From the NCBI GenBank assembly GCA_025667525.1, contig CM046878.1:400079275-400143274 (forward strand): a stretch of 64,000 bases of DNA. Direction: 5' to 3'. Under the pieces are notes generated by a model. That model saw only the letters and a program-made list of their open reading frames with translations, ran no database searches and was not told the DNA's origin. The DNA is from Glebionis coronaria (Eukaryota > Streptophyta > Magnoliopsida > Asterales > Asteraceae). The position numbers were made by a program, and so were the translations under genes. Each line of letters opens with the position of its first letter. The first letter of the stretch is position 1. Of the stretch, positions 11,567-24,855 are shown in pieces.

Positions 11567-14500
11567 TTAGTTCATGAGGAACGTGGTGAGGGATGGAATC
11601 ACCTCCTGAGAGGTGTCCTCACCAAAGTACAACTTCACTCGTTGGCCATTCACCTTAAAATTCGGTCCATCAGGTTGAGCGAGCTCGAGAGTACCATATG
11701 GAAAAATTTGGGCAATGGTGAATGGGCCGGACCAACGAGATTTGAGCTTGTCCGAAAAGATTTTCAACCGAGAGTTAAAAAGTAAGACTTTGTCTCCAAC
11801 ATGGAACTCTCGGTTTTTGATCTTGGAGTCGTGAATGAGCTTAGTTCTTTCCTTATAGATCAAAGAATTTTCATAAGCCTCATTCCGAAGTTCATTCAGC
11901 TCATTGAGTTGGATCTTGCGTAGGTCACCGGCTTTGTTAATATCAAAATTAGCCCACTTCAAGGCCCAATAAGCCTTGTGCTCCAACTCAATGGGGAGGT
12001 GGCACGCTTTCCCGTACACAAGACGATAAGGCGTACAGCCGATCGGGGTCTTGTAAGAAGTACGGAAAGCCCACAAAGCATCATCAAGTTTATCAGCCCA
12101 TGAGGCACGATGCTCTCCCACGGTTCTTTCCAGAATTCGCTTTAATCCTCGGTTAGAGATTTCAGCCTGGCCATTAGTTTGTGGGTGGTAGGCTGTGGAA
12201 AGACGATGGTTTACACCGTACTTAGCCATGACTCTAGCAAATTGGTCATTGCAGAAATGAGTCCCACGATCACTAATAATGGCACGAGGCACACCGAATC
12301 TAGCGAAGAGAGCTTTCAAAAAGTTACAAACCACCCTTGCGTCATTAGTGGGTAAAGCTTTGGCTTCGACCCACTTTGAAACGTAGTCAACGGCTACAAG
12401 GATGTATTTGTTTCCTTTAGAAGAAGGGAATGGCCCCATAAAGTCGATACCCCAAACATCAAAGATTTCACACTCTTGAATGAAATTCTGAGGCATCTCG
12501 TCTTTATGTGTGATCGTGCCTTGTTTTTGGCAAGCTTCACATCGTTTAACCATATTGTGAGCGTCACGATATATGGAGGGCCAATAAAATCCCGAATCAA
12601 ACACTTTTTTGGCGGTGTAGTTTGGACCAAAGTGACCACCGGTGGGTCCTTTGTGGCAAGCATCAAGGATTTCTGAAGCTGCCGGTCCGTCAACACATCG
12701 GGGGATAATCAGGTCGGCACATTGTTTGAATAGGTAAGGGTCGTCCCAAAAGTAAGTCTTAATGTCGGTGAAGAACTTTTTCTTTTGTTGGGATGTCAAC
12801 CCTTCCTTGAGAATTCCACCCGCCAAGTAGTTTGCAAAGTCCGCAAACCACGGGGTTTCATTAGATTTGGAATTTATAGACATTAAGGTCTCCAAGGGAA
12901 AAGAATCATTGATTTCTTTGTTCGGATGATCCCCTTGGTAAGGATCGTCAAGTCTGCTGAGATGGTCCGCGGCTAGGTTTTCAGCTCCTTTTTTATCGCG
13001 AATTTCGATTTTAAATTCCTGGAGCAGCAAAACCCAGCGAAGAAGTCTTGGTTTGGAATCTTGCTTTGTCAGCAAGTACTTCAGCGCGGAATGATCGGTG
13101 TACACAATTGTGGTGGAAAGGACAAGATAGGGGCGAAATTTTTCAAAGGCATAGACAACCGCTAAAAGCTCTTTTTCGGTTGTCGTATAATGCAATTGTG
13201 CCCCTGTCATTGTCTTGCTAGCGTAATGGATTGGTTGGAAGTGTTTGTTCACTCTTTGTCCAAGAACCGCTCCAATAGCAAAATCGCTAGCATCGCACAT
13301 TAACTCGAAAGGCAGCTCCCAATTAGGGGTAACCAAGACAGGTGCCTTAGTTAGCTTATCCTTAAGCGAGTTGAAGGCTTCAAGACACTCTTTGGAAAAG
13401 ATAAAAGGAGTATCTTTTTCCAAGAGGTGGGTCATCGGGCGAGCGATTTGAGAAAAATCTTTGATAAATCGACGGTAGAAGCCCGCATGACCCAGAAAAC
13501 TTCTCACACCCTTCACGGTTGAAGTTGGAGGCAACTTTGCGATAACATCGACTTTAGCACGGTCTACTTCAAGACCGGCTTTGGAAATTTTGTGTCCCAG
13601 CACGATGCCTTCTTTTACCATAAAATGGCATTTTTCCCAATTCAGAACAAGGCGAGTGTCTTCGCACCGCTTAAGCATACGTTCCAAATTGGCAAGGCAA
13701 GAAGAGAAGGAATCCCCGAAGACCGAGAAGTCATCCATGAAGACTTCCATAGTTTGTTCAACCATGTCATGGAAGATAGCTAACATGCACCTTTGGAAAG
13801 TCCCGGGCGCATTACATAAGCCAAAAGGCATTCTTTTGTAAGCAAATGTGCCATAGGGACAAGTGAATGTCGTCTTCTCTTGATCTTGGGGATCGATGGG
13901 TATTTGGAAATAACCCGAGAAACCATCAAGAAAGCAGTAATATTCATTACCCGCTAAACGTTCAAGCATTTGGTCCATAAAAGGTAGAGGGAAATGATCC
14001 TTTCTCGTGGCATCATTGAGTTTGCGGTAGTCAATACAAACTCTCCACCCAGTAACGAGACGAGTGGAAATCAACTCGTTGTGTTCATTGGGAACAACGG
14101 TTATTCCGCCCTTCTTGGGCACACAATGGATTGGACTAACCCATGGTGAATCCAAAATAGGGTAAATCATACCCGCATCAAGAAGTTTGATAACCTCTGT
14201 TTTGATGACTTCATGGATTTTTGGATTCACCCTTCGTTGGCTTTGAATTGTGGGCTTAAAGTCATCCTCCATGAGAATTTTGTGTGTGTAGAAGTGAGGA
14301 TCGATTCCACGAATGTCAGAAATCTTCCAAGCAATAGCCTTCTTGTGATCTTTCAACACGGTGATAAGTCGGGCTTTTTCTTCTTCCTTTAGGTCCTTAG
14401 CAATGATGACTGGCGACTTTTTCTCTTCTTCAAGGAATACATACTCGAGATGGGGCGGCAACTCCTTTAGTTCTAAATCCGGAGGATTTTCGATGGGAGG

Positions 14501-16564
14501 CGTTTTCAAAGTCGGAGTATCGATAGAGATGACCGTAGGAGATGGAGGCGAAGGATTGTCTTCGGTGAGAAGATTGTCAAAGAAATTCATGTCTTCATCC
14601 CCATCGGTGGGAGAATCATCAGTAGATAAGTTCGCATCTCCCATGGTATCTTCAAGATTGTTCCAAAATAAATCACTATCTCCAAATAGAGACAACGATG
14701 AATCAATAGAGGACACGGTCTCAACATTGGGAAGAGAGGTAGGAATACTTTTGCAAGCATCATTAAAGTGTTCTTCACAAGCCTCATCAAGAACGTCAAT
14801 ACAATTAACACTCTTATATGAATAAGGCTGTTTAGACAACTTTCCCATGTTGAAGACTACTTTATCGTCACCCACTCTCATGATAAGCTCACCGGCTTCA
14901 ACATCAATGAGAGTGCGACCGGTCCTCAAGAATGGACGACCAACAATTAGTGGCACACGAGGGTCTATCTCGTAGTCGACGACAACAAAATCAGCAGGAA
15001 AGGTGAATTTGTCGACTCCTACAATGACGTCTTCGGCTATCCCCACTGGATAAGCAACCGTACGGTTGGCCAATTCCAAAGTCATTTTGGTGGGGACTAG
15101 CTCTGGGAGAGATAATTGCTTCCAAACACTTAGAGGCATGAGATTAATACTGGCACCTAGATCGGCTAGGGCCATGCAATTCTCTACTCCCGGGAAATTG
15201 CAAGGGATAAGAAAACGACCCGGATCACCAAGCTTGGTTGGCAATTTCCTTAAGAGCACTGCAGAGCAATTCTCATTAAGTTGGGTGTTGGCAATATCGA
15301 GGAGCTTTTCCTTGTCGCTCAGAAGATCTTTAAACATTTTTGCGTATTTAGGCATGTGAGCGAGAGCCTCAGCGAAGGAGATGTTGAAATTCAATTGTTT
15401 GAACATCTTAAGAAAGTTCGAAACCTGAATATCGTCCTTGCTTTTGAGCTTCTCTTTCCTCAACCTTGAAGGATAAGGTATATTGGATGAAGAGGAAGGC
15501 TTGGGAAGAATAGGATCACTCACATCCTTGGGTGGAGGAGGAGTAGAAAGAAGAGGTGGAGAAATCGGGGAAGGAGAATGATGAGGGATATGAGCAGGTG
15601 ACTCGTTCTCCTTAGTCACAATCACCGGTGGAGGTATAGGAAGCTCGGGTTCCTTGGTACCTTTACCACTTCGAGTAGTGATTGCTTTCATCTCCCCTCT
15701 TGGATTCGCAACAGTGTTACTCGGAAGAGTACCCGAAGAAGAGGGTTGATTACCTTGGAAGAAACTATCCATCATGTTCCTCAAGTCATTAGTTTGGCTA
15801 TCCAACGTGTTTCTCATGTCGGCTCTCAAATCGTTTCCTTGCTTAACCAAGTCTGATTTAAGGTTGAGCACTTCTTTCTGAAGATTTCCCACGATCACAT
15901 CATTGGTCCTCATATAGGTTTCCACTTCTTGGTGAAGAGCGGTGGGTTGGTTGGGAAGAGCATTGTATGCAGGTGGTTGGTAAGCAGGTTGTTGGTAGAC
16001 TTGATTGTTTCGTTGAGGTGGTTGTTGCTGCTTGTGAGGAGGTATGTATGGTTGTCGAGGTTGTTGTTGTTGTTGAGGAGGGCGATTGAGGTTTGGTTGT
16101 TGGTTTGGTTTGTTTGGAGGAAAACCAGGTGGGGAAAGATAATTGTTAGAACGGTAGCTAAGCAAATTACAGTCACCTTGAGGTCTAGCTTGATAGGCGG
16201 GTTGAGGATAGGTGCCATATGTCGCATTCACATTCTCAGCAGGGTAGTCTTGGGTGGCAGTACAAGTAGTGTAAGAGTGAGGACCACCGCATATCTCACA
16301 AGGTTGGCTGACAGCGTTAACTTGAGCGTTCTTAGCGTTGTTGCTGTTGTTGTTGCTGACGGTGTGGGTGACAAGCGATTCAAGAAGCGTAGTGATTTTG
16401 TCAAGTCGCTTGTCGCTGTCACTAGTGCTAGCACTAGCGACATTGGTCCGAACACTCTTGGTTTGCACACGAGATTTATTCTCAATGATGTCCCAAGCAG
16501 CATTGGAAGTCTTAGCCAACAGATTACCCCCCGAAGCACTGTTTAGTGAATCTTGGTCACTCAT
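11567..16564 (-). CDS. LTR retrotransposon Gag C-terminus/Pol polyprotein
   Basis: A 1665-codon frame. It includes a C-x2-C-x3-H-x4-C knuckle ([13 protein letters not shown], about residue 91), a proline/glutamine-rich linker, and an aspartic protease with [10 protein letters not shown] near residue 467. The RT carries the catalytic FMDD box near residue 940 and SGYFQIPI before it. RNase H follows ([12 protein letters not shown] near 1088, [10 protein letters not shown]). The integrase has its HHCC zinc site ([14 protein letters not shown]) and D,D-35-E core ([11 protein letters not shown] near 1375, [17 protein letters not shown]). The product would copy the element's RNA into DNA in cytoplasmic particles and integrate it in the nucleus. 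The stated start is only the first ATG after the break: the true frame continues upstream into gag, from which it is separated by a single TAG. All key catalytic motifs are present. Confidence 0.93.
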   Translation of the reverse strand: MSDQDSLNSASGGNLLAKTSNAAWDIIENKSRVQTKSVRTNVASASTSDSDKRLDKITTLLESLVTHTVSNNNSNNAKNAQVNAVSQPCEICGGPHSYTTCTATQDYPAENVNATYGTYPQPAYQARPQGDCNLLSYRSNNYLSPPGFPPNKPNQQPNLNRPPQQQQQPRQPYIPPHKQQQPPQRNNQVYQQPAYQPPAYNALPNQPTALHQEVETYMRTNDVIVGNLQKEVLNLKSDLVKQGNDLRADMRNTLDSQTNDLRNMMDSFFQGNQPSSSGTLPSNTVANPRGEMKAITTRSGKGTKEPELPIPPPVIVTKENESPAHIPHHSPSPISPPLLSTPPPPKDVSDPILPKPSSSSNIPYPSRLRKEKLKSKDDIQVSNFLKMFKQLNFNISFAEALAHMPKYAKMFKDLLSDKEKLLDIANTQLNENCSAVLLRKLPTKLGDPGRFLIPCNFPGVENCMALADLGASINLMPLSVWKQLSLPELVPTKMTLELANRTVAYPVGIAEDVIVGVDKFTFPADFVVVDYEIDPRVPLIVGRPFLRTGRTLIDVEAGELIMRVGDDKVVFNMGKLSKQPYSYKSVNCIDVLDEACEEHFNDACKSIPTSLPNVETVSSIDSSLSLFGDSDLFWNNLEDTMGDANLSTDDSPTDGDEDMNFFDNLLTEDNPSPPSPTVISIDTPTLKTPPIENPPDLELKELPPHLEYVFLEEEKKSPVIIAKDLKEEEKARLITVLKDHKKAIAWKISDIRGIDPHFYTHKILMEDDFKPTIQSQRRVNPKIHEVIKTEVIKLLDAGMIYPILDSPWVSPIHCVPKKGGITVVPNEHNELISTRLVTGWRVCIDYRKLNDATRKDHFPLPFMDQMLERLAGNEYYCFLDGFSGYFQIPIDPQDQEKTTFTCPYGTFAYKRMPFGLCNAPGTFQRCMLAIFHDMVEQTMEVFMDDFSVFGDSFSSCLANLERMLKRCEDTRLVLNWEKCHFMVKEGIVLGHKISKAGLEVDRAKVDVIAKLPPTSTVKGVRSFLGHAGFYRRFIKDFSQIARPMTHLLEKDTPFIFSKECLEAFNSLKDKLTKAPVLVTPNWELPFELMCDASDFAIGAVLGQRVNKHFQPIHYASKTMTGAQLHYTTTEKELLAVVYAFEKFRPYLVLSTTIVYTDHSALKYLLTKQDSKPRLLRWVLLLQEFKIEIRDKKGAENLAADHLSRLDDPYQGDHPNKEINDSFPLETLMSINSKSNETPWFADFANYLAGGILKEGLTSQQKKKFFTDIKTYFWDDPYLFKQCADLIIPRCVDGPAASEILDACHKGPTGGHFGPNYTAKKVFDSGFYWPSIYRDAHNMVKRCEACQKQGTITHKDEMPQNFIQECEIFDVWGIDFMGPFPSSKGNKYILVAVDYVSKWVEAKALPTNDARVVCNFLKALFARFGVPRAIISDRGTHFCNDQFARVMAKYGVNHRLSTAYHPQTNGQAEISNRGLKRILERTVGEHRASWADKLDDALWAFRTSYKTPIGCTPYRLVYGKACHLPIELEHKAYWALKWANFDINKAGDLRKIQLNELNELRNEAYENSLIYKERTKLIHDSKIKNREFHVGDKVLLFNSRLKIFSDKLKSRWSGPFTIAQIFPYGTLELAQPDGPNFKVNGQRVKLYFGEDTSQEVIPSLTTFLMN

Positions 16565-16576
16565 GCTTAAACCATT

Positions 16577-17248
16577 CTAAAAAGTATTAATTTGATGTAC
16601 TTTGGTAAAACCATGTTGTGGGCATTTTCTTAAAAGATCTTTAAAACGATCCCAAGATTCACTGAACGACTCATCGTACTTTTGTTCAAAATTTATGATT
16701 TCATTCCGCAAAGCGGTAGTACGAGAGGGTGGGAAAAAGTAATTGATGAAATTTGTTTCCAAATCCGTCCACGAGAGAATACTCTGTGGCGGTTCTTTAG
16801 CAAGCCAATGTCGGGCTTGTCCCTCTAAAGAAAAGGGAAAAAGTTGTAACCTGATAACCTCTTGTGGAACACCATTGAACTTGACCGTGTTGGTGAGTTG
16901 CAAGAATCTCTTTATGTGGTCGTGTGGATCATCAATGGTACGTCCCAAGAATGGTTGAGCGGAGACCATCTGGATAAAGCCTGATTTTAGCTCAAAGTTG
17001 TTGGCGGCAATTGGAGGTATGACAATTGGATCCGTGTTGCCATCGACATGAGCTTGCAGCAGTTCAATCATCGGGCGATTATCCGGAAGGGGCTCATTGT
17101 TGTTGTTATTGTTCATGTTGTTGAAAGGCGGGTTGTTGTTGTTATTATTGTTGTTCGGAGGTGGTATGCTATTGTTGTTTTGTACACCAGCCATGTCTAA
17201 GTTATCTAGAGGCTCAGGCTCTTGATAAGACGTGGATCGAGTGCACAT
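16577..17248 (-). CDS. LTR retrotransposon Gag, N-terminal part
   Basis: A 223-codon frame with the plant retrotransposon gag capsid domain. An Asn-rich head (residues 20-55) is followed by FLGRTIDDPHDHIKRFL, then LFPFSLEGQARHWL and YDESFSESWDRFKDLLRKCP. Gag packages the element's RNA in virus-like particles. The frame ends in TAG at 16577-16579 and is in the same phase as the following pol frame (the two starts differ by 684 bases). Relatives have one continuous gag-pol frame here, so this is either a single nonsense mutation or, less likely, a readthrough site. Confidence 0.9.
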   Translation of the reverse strand: MCTRSTSYQEPEPLDNLDMAGVQNNNSIPPPNNNNNNNNPPFNNMNNNNNNEPLPDNRPMIELLQAHVDGNTDPIVIPPIAANNFELKSGFIQMVSAQPFLGRTIDDPHDHIKRFLQLTNTVKFNGVPQEVIRLQLFPFSLEGQARHWLAKEPPQSILSWTDLETNFINYFFPPSRTTALRNEIINFEQKYDESFSESWDRFKDLLRKCPQHGFTKVHQINTF

Positions 17249-17444
17249 ACACCTGCAAAAGAACGAACAAAGAAAAACAAGGCAAAAATATTTTTGGTTT
17301 TTATGTTTTTTAATTTTTTTGTATTTTTGAAAATTTTATATTTTTTTTAGAATTTTTTTGAAATTTTTTATGAAAAAGTAACGTTCACGGGGAACGGATC
17401 CCAAAATCCAAGTTCTCACAAAAAACTTTTGATCTTAACGAGAA
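17249..17444 (-). other. 5' untranslated leader of the retrotransposon
   Basis: About 200 bp between PBS and the gag ATG, very rich in A (minus strand) around 17280-17370. No feature beyond that. Confidence 0.6.
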
Positions 17445-17462
17445 GAGCCGGCAGCGGCGCCA
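17445..17462 (-). promoter_or_regulatory. Primer-binding site, tRNA-Asp type
   Basis: Two bases inside the 5' LTR the minus strand reads TGGCGCCGCTGCCGG, close to the TGGCGCCGTTGCCGG used by Athila/Tat elements to anneal the 3' end of tRNA-Asp. It differs by one internal base and diverges further on. Confidence 0.8.
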
Positions 17463-17770
17463 TTTGATATTATGTTTTTGTATGGGTTCTAATTATGTCT
17501 CGCAGTCCTCTCGAATTGATCTCAGCCTTAAGTAGAATGATTGTTCTTGGTTACTAAATAAAAGGGTTTGGTTTTCTAACCTACTAAATGTTAAATGATC
17601 GAAAATTTAAACTTAAGTTTAAAAGTAATTTAAAAATAATTGAATTATTAACTAATAATAAAACTTGAATTGAAATTAAAATTAAAATTAAAATTAAAAT
17701 TAAAATTAAAATTAAACAGTAGAATCAGAAACAGTAATACAGTAACTCTTAAGACTATTCAAAGAAAATT

Positions 17771-18205
17771 GATTCGGAAGTTCAACCTTGATTCGGAAGT
17801 TCAACCTTGATTCGGAAGTTCAACCTTGATTCGGAACTTTGGTTCATGCGGAACTATATTCGGAAGATTGGTTCATTCGGAAGTTTTACTTCATCCGGAA
17901 CTTTAGACTCAATCGGAACTTTTGACTCATCCGGAACTTTGGTTCATTCGGAAGATTAGGTTCATCCGGAACTTTCAGTTCGTTCGGAACTTTATACTGA
18001 TTCGGAACTTTTTTAAACAAAAACTCACTCGGAACTTTTTAAAACACATTCATTCGGAACTTACTGTTCATTCGGAAGATTGTAACTCATCCGGAACTTT
18101 GTGGTTCGTTCGGAAGTTTGTGACTCATTCGGAACTTTTCAGAAACCAAACTCATTCGGAACTTAGGTGTTCATCCGGAACATTTGGTGTTCATCCGGAA
18201 CCTGG
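17771..18205. repeat. LTR-internal array of ATTCGGAAC motifs, second LTR
   Basis: Same array as at 8340-8775, with no difference noticed between the copies over the motif block. Confidence 0.8.
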
Positions 18206-18635
18206 GAACACAGATACAGTAATATTACCCGAAGAACAAGGAAAACTAATTTTAATCCAAAATTCACCAAGTTTTTCACCAAATCTTAAATAAAACTAAA
18301 CACAAAGTATCTACTAACCATAAACTATAAATCCCATCAACAAAAACACAAATCCCAACAACTTTTGAAGATCAAAACTCAATAAAATAAGAACTTAAGA
18401 ACTTGAAGATGAAGATGATGATGAACAAGATGAAATGGAAAGATTAAACAAGACTTTGTATTAATGATTGATGTTTTAACAATAACAAAACAAAGATTAA
18501 AAATTACAAGATTAAAAATCAAAGATCAAAATCACCAAACACCCTATTGGTGTTGGTGATGGGACGATCTAAAAGGAGAAAAAAGTGGGGGAGAAGAAAA
18601 CTAAAAACTAACTGGCTAAAAATGTGTGAGGGTGG

Positions 18636-18645
18636 CTATTTATAG
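18636..18645 (-). promoter_or_regulatory. TATA box in the 5' LTR
   Basis: Minus-strand CCTATAAATAGCC. As this is the 5' LTR it is the likely core promoter for gag-pol, with initiation expected about 30 bp downstream (towards lower coordinates). Confidence 0.6.
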
Positions 18646-19088
18646 GCTTTTCTTTTGGTTGGTGAGTGGGTTTTCTCCCGTTCTTCTTGTCTTCTCGTCT
18701 TTTCAGAAAAGTTTACGTTTTCGATTCCGATTCGGGATTTGTCGTCGATAAATTCAACTCGTCTTTTAATTTCTTCGTTTAATAGACTTGAGTTTCTTCG
18801 ACTTGTGTAAATCTTCCATCTTTGGTCCTTTTCTTCGATAAATCTTCGAATAGGCCCAGTGACTTCAAATCTTTTGCATCTCTTGGACAATAGACTTTAT
18901 CTTGAGTCCTTTTCTTCAGTAAAACCCGTGCAATCCCATGTTTTCTCCAATATTCATCCGGTTGGCTCTGAAAACACAATAAACACAAAAACCACGCATA
19001 ATTCCAAACAAATGATATTAAATACGTGTTTTGGTCTCGTTTTAGCCGGAATTAAGTGGTAAAAGGATGGGTGTTTACACACCTATCA

Positions 19089-19911
<823 letters not shown>

Positions 19912-19920
19912 CTGAATTCT

Positions 19921-20063
19921 TAAATTGCGGCCAGGTAAGTTTTTAGCAAGAAGTGAGAGCGGAGCATATGGTGATTTTTGGAAAAAGATTATGACAACCA
20001 TCCACATGCATGCCGACAACCTTTTTAAGAACATTGGGGATGCGCATGCTGTACTATCCGACT
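19921..20063 (+). pseudogene. Unrecognised exon-like segments
   Basis: Plus-strand open segment with protein-like composition (part reads [20 protein letters not shown], then [18 protein letters not shown]). It may continue in short AG/GT-bounded pieces at about 20423-20468 and 20555-20611. I do not recognise the product. The (TA)n tract immediately upstream suggests the rest was cut away. Confidence 0.35.
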
Positions 20064-21536
20064 CCAACAAGGTTAATATCTTGATTGGTTATATTGTATA
20101 CCCCTAATCACGTACCTGTTCATATAAAATCAGAAATTTAGTTGTATATAACTACAACTTAGCTATGCAAATATTCATGTTTTCTATTCATTATAAAGTT
20201 TGCTTTAAACAAGTGAGGTCTAATACCATGTTAGTTTTGTCCCTTCTGTGTTGAGCTAAAAATTACAATTAAATCCGACTGCTCAAATTTTTTTTCTTGT
20301 GTATATAGTCTATTTTACATTACTAGGTCACATGTTATGTGTTTATCTTCAATTTCTTAATACTGAGTTCAATCCAATACAAGGACGCATGCACCCAAAA
20401 TTAAGTATCTGTTCTTTTGCAGGATAAAATCTCAGAAAATTGAGAAGTTTCTCTTCAACTCATATGGAGGTTACTTATTAATACCCCGAACTTCTAATCT
20501 CTGCCAAGTATCGGCACTTTTTACTAAATAAACTGTTATTGCATGAGTATGCAGGAGATGGGAGTTCGCTCATACTATAAGGCAGTGCAAAGTGAAGATA
20601 AACATATGACAGGTTATTATTTGCTTCTTATACTATCCTCTTTTGTTTGTAGAAAAAGTCAATTTTGCAATATTCTAAGAAAAATTCAAGATGGCTAAAG
20701 ATATCTAATATGATCAATAAAGGCATGTTTAGCTTTTATATCCCACATGTTTGTCATATGACACTTTATATGTGTTTAAGGGGTGTTTGGCTATGCCAGG
20801 CTTTTGCTTAGCAGATTCCCATTTTAGAAAAATATATTGGTCATCTGGAAGCTCGATTTCATTAACTTCAATGTCATAGAACACATACTTTGCAATACAT
20901 GTGAGAATAGGTGAGATGCTTATGGGTTTATGCTTCAGACTCAGAGCCGTGCATTGCATTCACTAGGATACTGTGGGAACTCTAGAGGAAAACAAGGACA
21001 TTTCATCACTCACCCAAAACATTTTAGCTTCATAATGGATCAATAGTTAATAGAGACTTAGTTTAATTCCACAAATAGAGACCTCAGATGCCTTTGCCTT
21101 GATTGTGTTTTGGATTCACCCGTTGGTTGCTGATATTTTCTAATGGTCAGAAAGCATAGAATATGATTAGTTGTACTGCTGTCATTCGATTGAATTTTTG
21201 TATCATAATATTAAAGCGTGAAATGGAAATTCATTTATTTATTAGTTAGATATCCTAGCGAATATCCAAGTTAACCTTAAATACAGCCAATACTATTATT
21301 GTCAGATGAACCTTAGCGAATATCCAAATTTCTCATAAGCTTTTATATACCATAGCCAAATGACTTAGAGATTGTTGAATTTTATGGGCAGAACCATCAC
21401 ATATATGTCAATCTCTATGCATTTAAACTAAACTGTACATTGAATTTTGGGTTAATTATTTACAAATCTTGTATTAGAAACAGAAGATATTTAAGGCAGC
21501 TGAATTAAATGATAGTTGATGAAGGGGTGACAAGTG
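20064..21536. other. AT-rich spacer
   Basis: No supported gene beyond the exon-like pieces noted. An AGGGGTGTTTGGC motif near 20779 resembles a MITE end but has no detected partner. Confidence 0.4.
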
Positions 21537-21659
21537 TTAGACAAACCAAGAAGATTTTATGAACAAGGCCACCAGAGTGCGTAAACAAATTTGTGAATTG
21601 CAGGCCATCTCAAGCCGAGCCTTATTATGTAGACGGAATTTGTAGGAAAGACTATGACT

Positions 21660-21815
21660 CACCTTATAGGATGCGACGAAGAACCTTTGGGAATTTGTGT
21701 CGGAGAGATTTGTGAGTTGAAGATACTTTCCAATAATTGCTAAGATAGAGCGTGTTTCACCACCTAAAATATCAGGTGATTTTCGCTTCACATCTTCCGG
21801 TTCTCCCAGAAGCAA
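21660..21815 (-). pseudogene. Unrecognised exon-like segment
   Basis: The minus strand is open from about 21815 to a GTGAGT donor at about 21660 and looks protein-like (part reads KRKSPDILGGETRSILAIIG, then QLTNLSDTNSQRFFVASYK). Family unknown. Confidence 0.35.
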
Positions 21816-22206
21816 AGGGAAAAAAAGAACTATATAAAAAACTACTAATTTGCATCCACATATTATGAACTGAGGTAATATTAACTAATTTATCTTTATC
21901 TCAAATATGATTCGGTAATACATGACATATTTGTTTTTCGTTTTTTTAGTACCACCGCCTAACCTGAGTCTGTTGCTAGGATTTAAATAATCTGCATAAA
22001 TACAGTAACAATATAAACAGAAATATTTCATTATAGCATTGATGTTAATACACCACACATTTTCACAAACCTTATTGTAACCAATTTAACGTATAGGCAT
22101 TCCCACACTAGACCTTCTACATATATTTCACCTAATGTTCCAAGGTAAAAATAAGTTATCGCAGATTTTCATCAAAACTCTTTCTTTATTGGCAAAAGTC
22201 TCAAAA

Positions 22207-22510
22207 TTTTGCTATCCAGTCAGCAACGCAAACGTGCATCCATAAGATCCGAATCAGTTTGTGTTAGGGCTCTTAGATGGTGTTGTCATGTTTTTGAGCC
22301 ACTTGAATCTGAAGGCAAATGGGGTGTCTCACCACCAGCTAAGAACGGGTCAACAAGTAATGAAGCAGCTGCTTCAGGTGGAGGACCGGGTGCTGAACAA
22401 GCCCAAAGATGATCAAGTGGTTCTCGTGGGAAGTATTTTTGGTTGGTTGAAACCACAAACTGTGGATACTCACAAATGTCCTACAGTTCCGATAGGCTAC
22501 CAACTATGAA
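22207..22510 (+). pseudogene. Unrecognised plus-strand open segment
   Basis: One plus frame (22261-22509) reads like a protein exon (KQLLQVEDRVLNKPKDDQVV, then LVGSIFGWLKPQ). A second overlapping frame is also open. I cannot assign either. No start, splice context or neighbours support a working gene. Confidence 0.3.
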
Positions 22511-23872
22511 CAAAAAAACAACCATAGTCAAAAGACGAAAATGACGGAGCAGGTCGCTGCTGCTTCAATACAGTTCCAGTGCTTTTAATAGTAATCTACA
22601 TCTCTGACGATGCTTTGAAGGTAAAAAAACACGTTATTTGAAGTTTTGCTGAGTAGAATGTGTAATACTCAAATCCGAACTGGTCAGTGTAAAAGAGAAA
22701 TACCAAAGTTTACGTAACAAAATTACTATGTTGATCTACTATGGAAGGCTCACCGGTTGAATTTTAGTATTCATGCAGCCGATCTTGAAGAAGAGAAAGC
22801 AAATGGGTCAACTGGGTAAAACAATGACGATAATGGATAACGCAAAAAAGCAAAAGAATTTGTAAATGCTTATGCATATCTGTAGGGAACATCAGAAGTT
22901 GCAGTCACCACAATGGTGATATCGTGAGTGTTATGATGTAGCTAACCACTTAAGTTGTGAGATGTTTTTTTAAAGGCGAGTTTTGGAGGTAATTGTTCTT
23001 CGAATAGTTATATTCACGATCATTTGGATAACTGTTAGTTGTCGAGTCAGTCTTATGACAACATTTATTATCTTGACTTGAAATCCTTTCTTTTACTCTA
23101 GGATTTGACCCACACATATGGGGATATGTGCATCGTGGTAGTGAGGTCATCAATTCCAATTTAATTTTAATGTTCGTAGTAATTCGGGTTGATACATATT
23201 GTATTTAAAAACATAGAAACTAGATTTTTGGGAAAAAATCGACCCGATTAACCAGTTTCTTTTTTATTTGATGGGACACGTAGCTTTTTATTTTGATCTA
23301 TAAAAGGTATGTTGTGCTACATTCTTATCAGTTTTGGGACCACTAATTGGATCATTACCAGTCTTAAAGTATAAGCCAAGTTCTGCATATGCAGACTACA
23401 TTATATGCTAGAGTCATGGAACCTTTAGCTAAGAAGCTAACAGAAATCCGTATTTAAATATATTGCATTCAATTGGTCAGGCTATACATTATTTATATTT
23501 CTTTTGTTTAAAATAAGTGTACTGTTATTTGTTATATTTGCTTGATAAGTACCCCTGCCTCTGCTTGCAGGAATTACATAAACTATAGGAAGTATAAATA
23601 TTTAAGGGTTAATGGGTCATCCCCCATTATTGACCACTGGGACATGGTCAAAGACTTCTAGCATCGGTGTGAAAATTACCATTTCTTGTGTTGCTTCACT
23701 TCCCATTGTATATTTTCAAACCTCATTATCACCATTGTGATGAGGCTTTACAACCACTTTCTTTTTGTTGTTTGTTAAATTAGACGCTCAACTTCATTTG
23801 ACTCTCATTTTTTTGACCCATTTGACCTATATTTTTATTGTAAAAATAAATGATGTCAAAGATAATCAAACA
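22511..23872. other. Spacer without recognised genes
   Basis: Mixed A/T-rich sequence; no supported coding or RNA feature. Confidence 0.4.
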
Positions 23873-24240
23873 AAGTCGAGTGCAATGGCCTTTCTCAAGT
23901 GGCGGAATACTAGCGATAGGTCATCAAAATCAACGACTACCAAAACCCCCGTTTTGTAAACCGTGTTGTAGATTCTATGTTCAACACCGTTGCAAACAAG
24001 AAGGCTGCCATACTTGGGTTTGGTTTTAAGAAAGATACCACTGACACTTGTGAAACCCCTACGATTGATGTTTGCAAGGGTCTGTTAGGTGATAAGCTCG
24101 GGCTAAGAATCTATGAACCACAAGTCACCGAGGACCAGAACCAGCGAGACCTTTCAATGAACAAGTTTGATTGGGATCATCGTATTCACGGGAAAAGAGA
24201 AATAAGGTACTGTGGAGCATACCAAGGTGCACTCTTTTCT
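23873..24240 (+). pseudogene. UDP-glucose 6-dehydrogenase pseudogene fragment
   Basis: UDP-glucose dehydrogenase oxidises UDP-glucose to UDP-glucuronate for cell-wall polysaccharides. The plus strand matches its C-terminal part: ECNGLSQVAEY, two stops, VIKINDYQNPRFVNRVV, MFNTVANKKAAILGFGFKKD, TDTCETPTIDVCKGLLGD, EPQVTEDQ and MNKFDWDH. The two TAG codons at about 23909 and 23915 fall where the family has W and Q, and the frame is lost after MNKFDWDH at about 24200. About 110 of ~480 residues remain. Plant UGDH coding regions are generally intronless, so whether this came from mRNA or genomic DNA cannot be told. Confidence 0.85.
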
Positions 24241-24855
24241 TTCTCTTCGCCTTTCCTATACTTTGGTTTTCATCCTGGAAAAAAAAGTAAGTTATTAACA
24301 GATACCTTACAAAAAATCTTAATTAACATATTTGTATCTGCTAAGAAGAGGTATGCTTTCTAGCGAAGAGGTATGTTATCGGCCTCCAGTCGTGTATACT
24401 TTTATCAAGTTGATTTCTATCTCTAAGGTGGCGTTTGGGTTAACGGTTTAGGTATTAAGTTTATAAATAAGTGAGCTTGCCCATACAATAGAAATTTTGC
24501 GGCACCTGCTAAGAAGAGGCAACAAAGCACATGACCTGTAATGCCATCATTTGGTACTGAATAGTGGTTCAGTTTAGCAAATATGATATTGAAGTGGCTT
24601 AATATCATTCGGAGATTCAAGTTTTATTACCATCGTTGAAGTGGTTCAGGTATACTAATATGACACTGTATAGTGAACACTGTTCAGTTTAGCACATAGC
24701 AAAAGTCAAATTCAAAACAAGTCTGGGCTAACCAATGAGACGAAAACAAGTGACTAATGTAATGAATTACTTTCATAAATAGTTTAACCAATGGCTCCAT
24801 ACATGCAAGTTTTTTCCACCACAATTCACATAATTTAAGATTCTTTTTTATTATA
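24241..24855. other. AT-rich spacer
   Basis: Nothing supported. GGTGGCGTTTGGGTTAACGG near 24427 resembles a MITE end without a partner. Confidence 0.35.

Larger units (their letters stand above)
8054..19088 (-). mobile_element. Athila-like Ty3/gypsy LTR retrotransposon, nearly complete
   Basis: An 11,035-bp element with two near-identical LTRs (8054-9660 and 17465-19088), TG...CA ends, a perfect 5-bp target duplication (CATCT), a PBS matching tRNA-Asp usage, a polypurine tract and a minus-strand gag-pol. The order is gag, zinc knuckle, protease, RT, RNase H, integrase, with no chromodomain. This and the tRNA-Asp primer fit the Athila/Tat branch of plant Metaviridae. A 1.9-kb stretch between pol and the 3' LTR holds no recognisable env-like ORF. 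About 12 substitutions were counted by eye between the LTRs, so the insertion is recent. One in-frame TAG splits gag from the rest. The element landed inside a smaller inverted-repeat element. Confidence 0.95.
17465..19088 (-). repeat. 5' LTR (right copy)
   Basis: 1624 bp, starting TGATAGGTGTG and ending ATAATATCA on the minus strand. It holds the promoter that drives the element. The extra ~17 bp relative to the left LTR is explained by additional AAATT-type repeats around 17680-17715. Confidence 0.95.

Noticed and set aside
15929..16546. 205-codon plus-strand frame opposite gag-pol
   Set aside because: Antisense shadow of the Pro/Gln-rich linker; Leu/Val/Ser composition typical of reverse reading of such sequence.
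22209..22412. Plus-strand frame with Gly/Ala/Ser-rich end
   Set aside because: Overlaps another equally long frame and matches nothing I know; kept only as a low-confidence segment.
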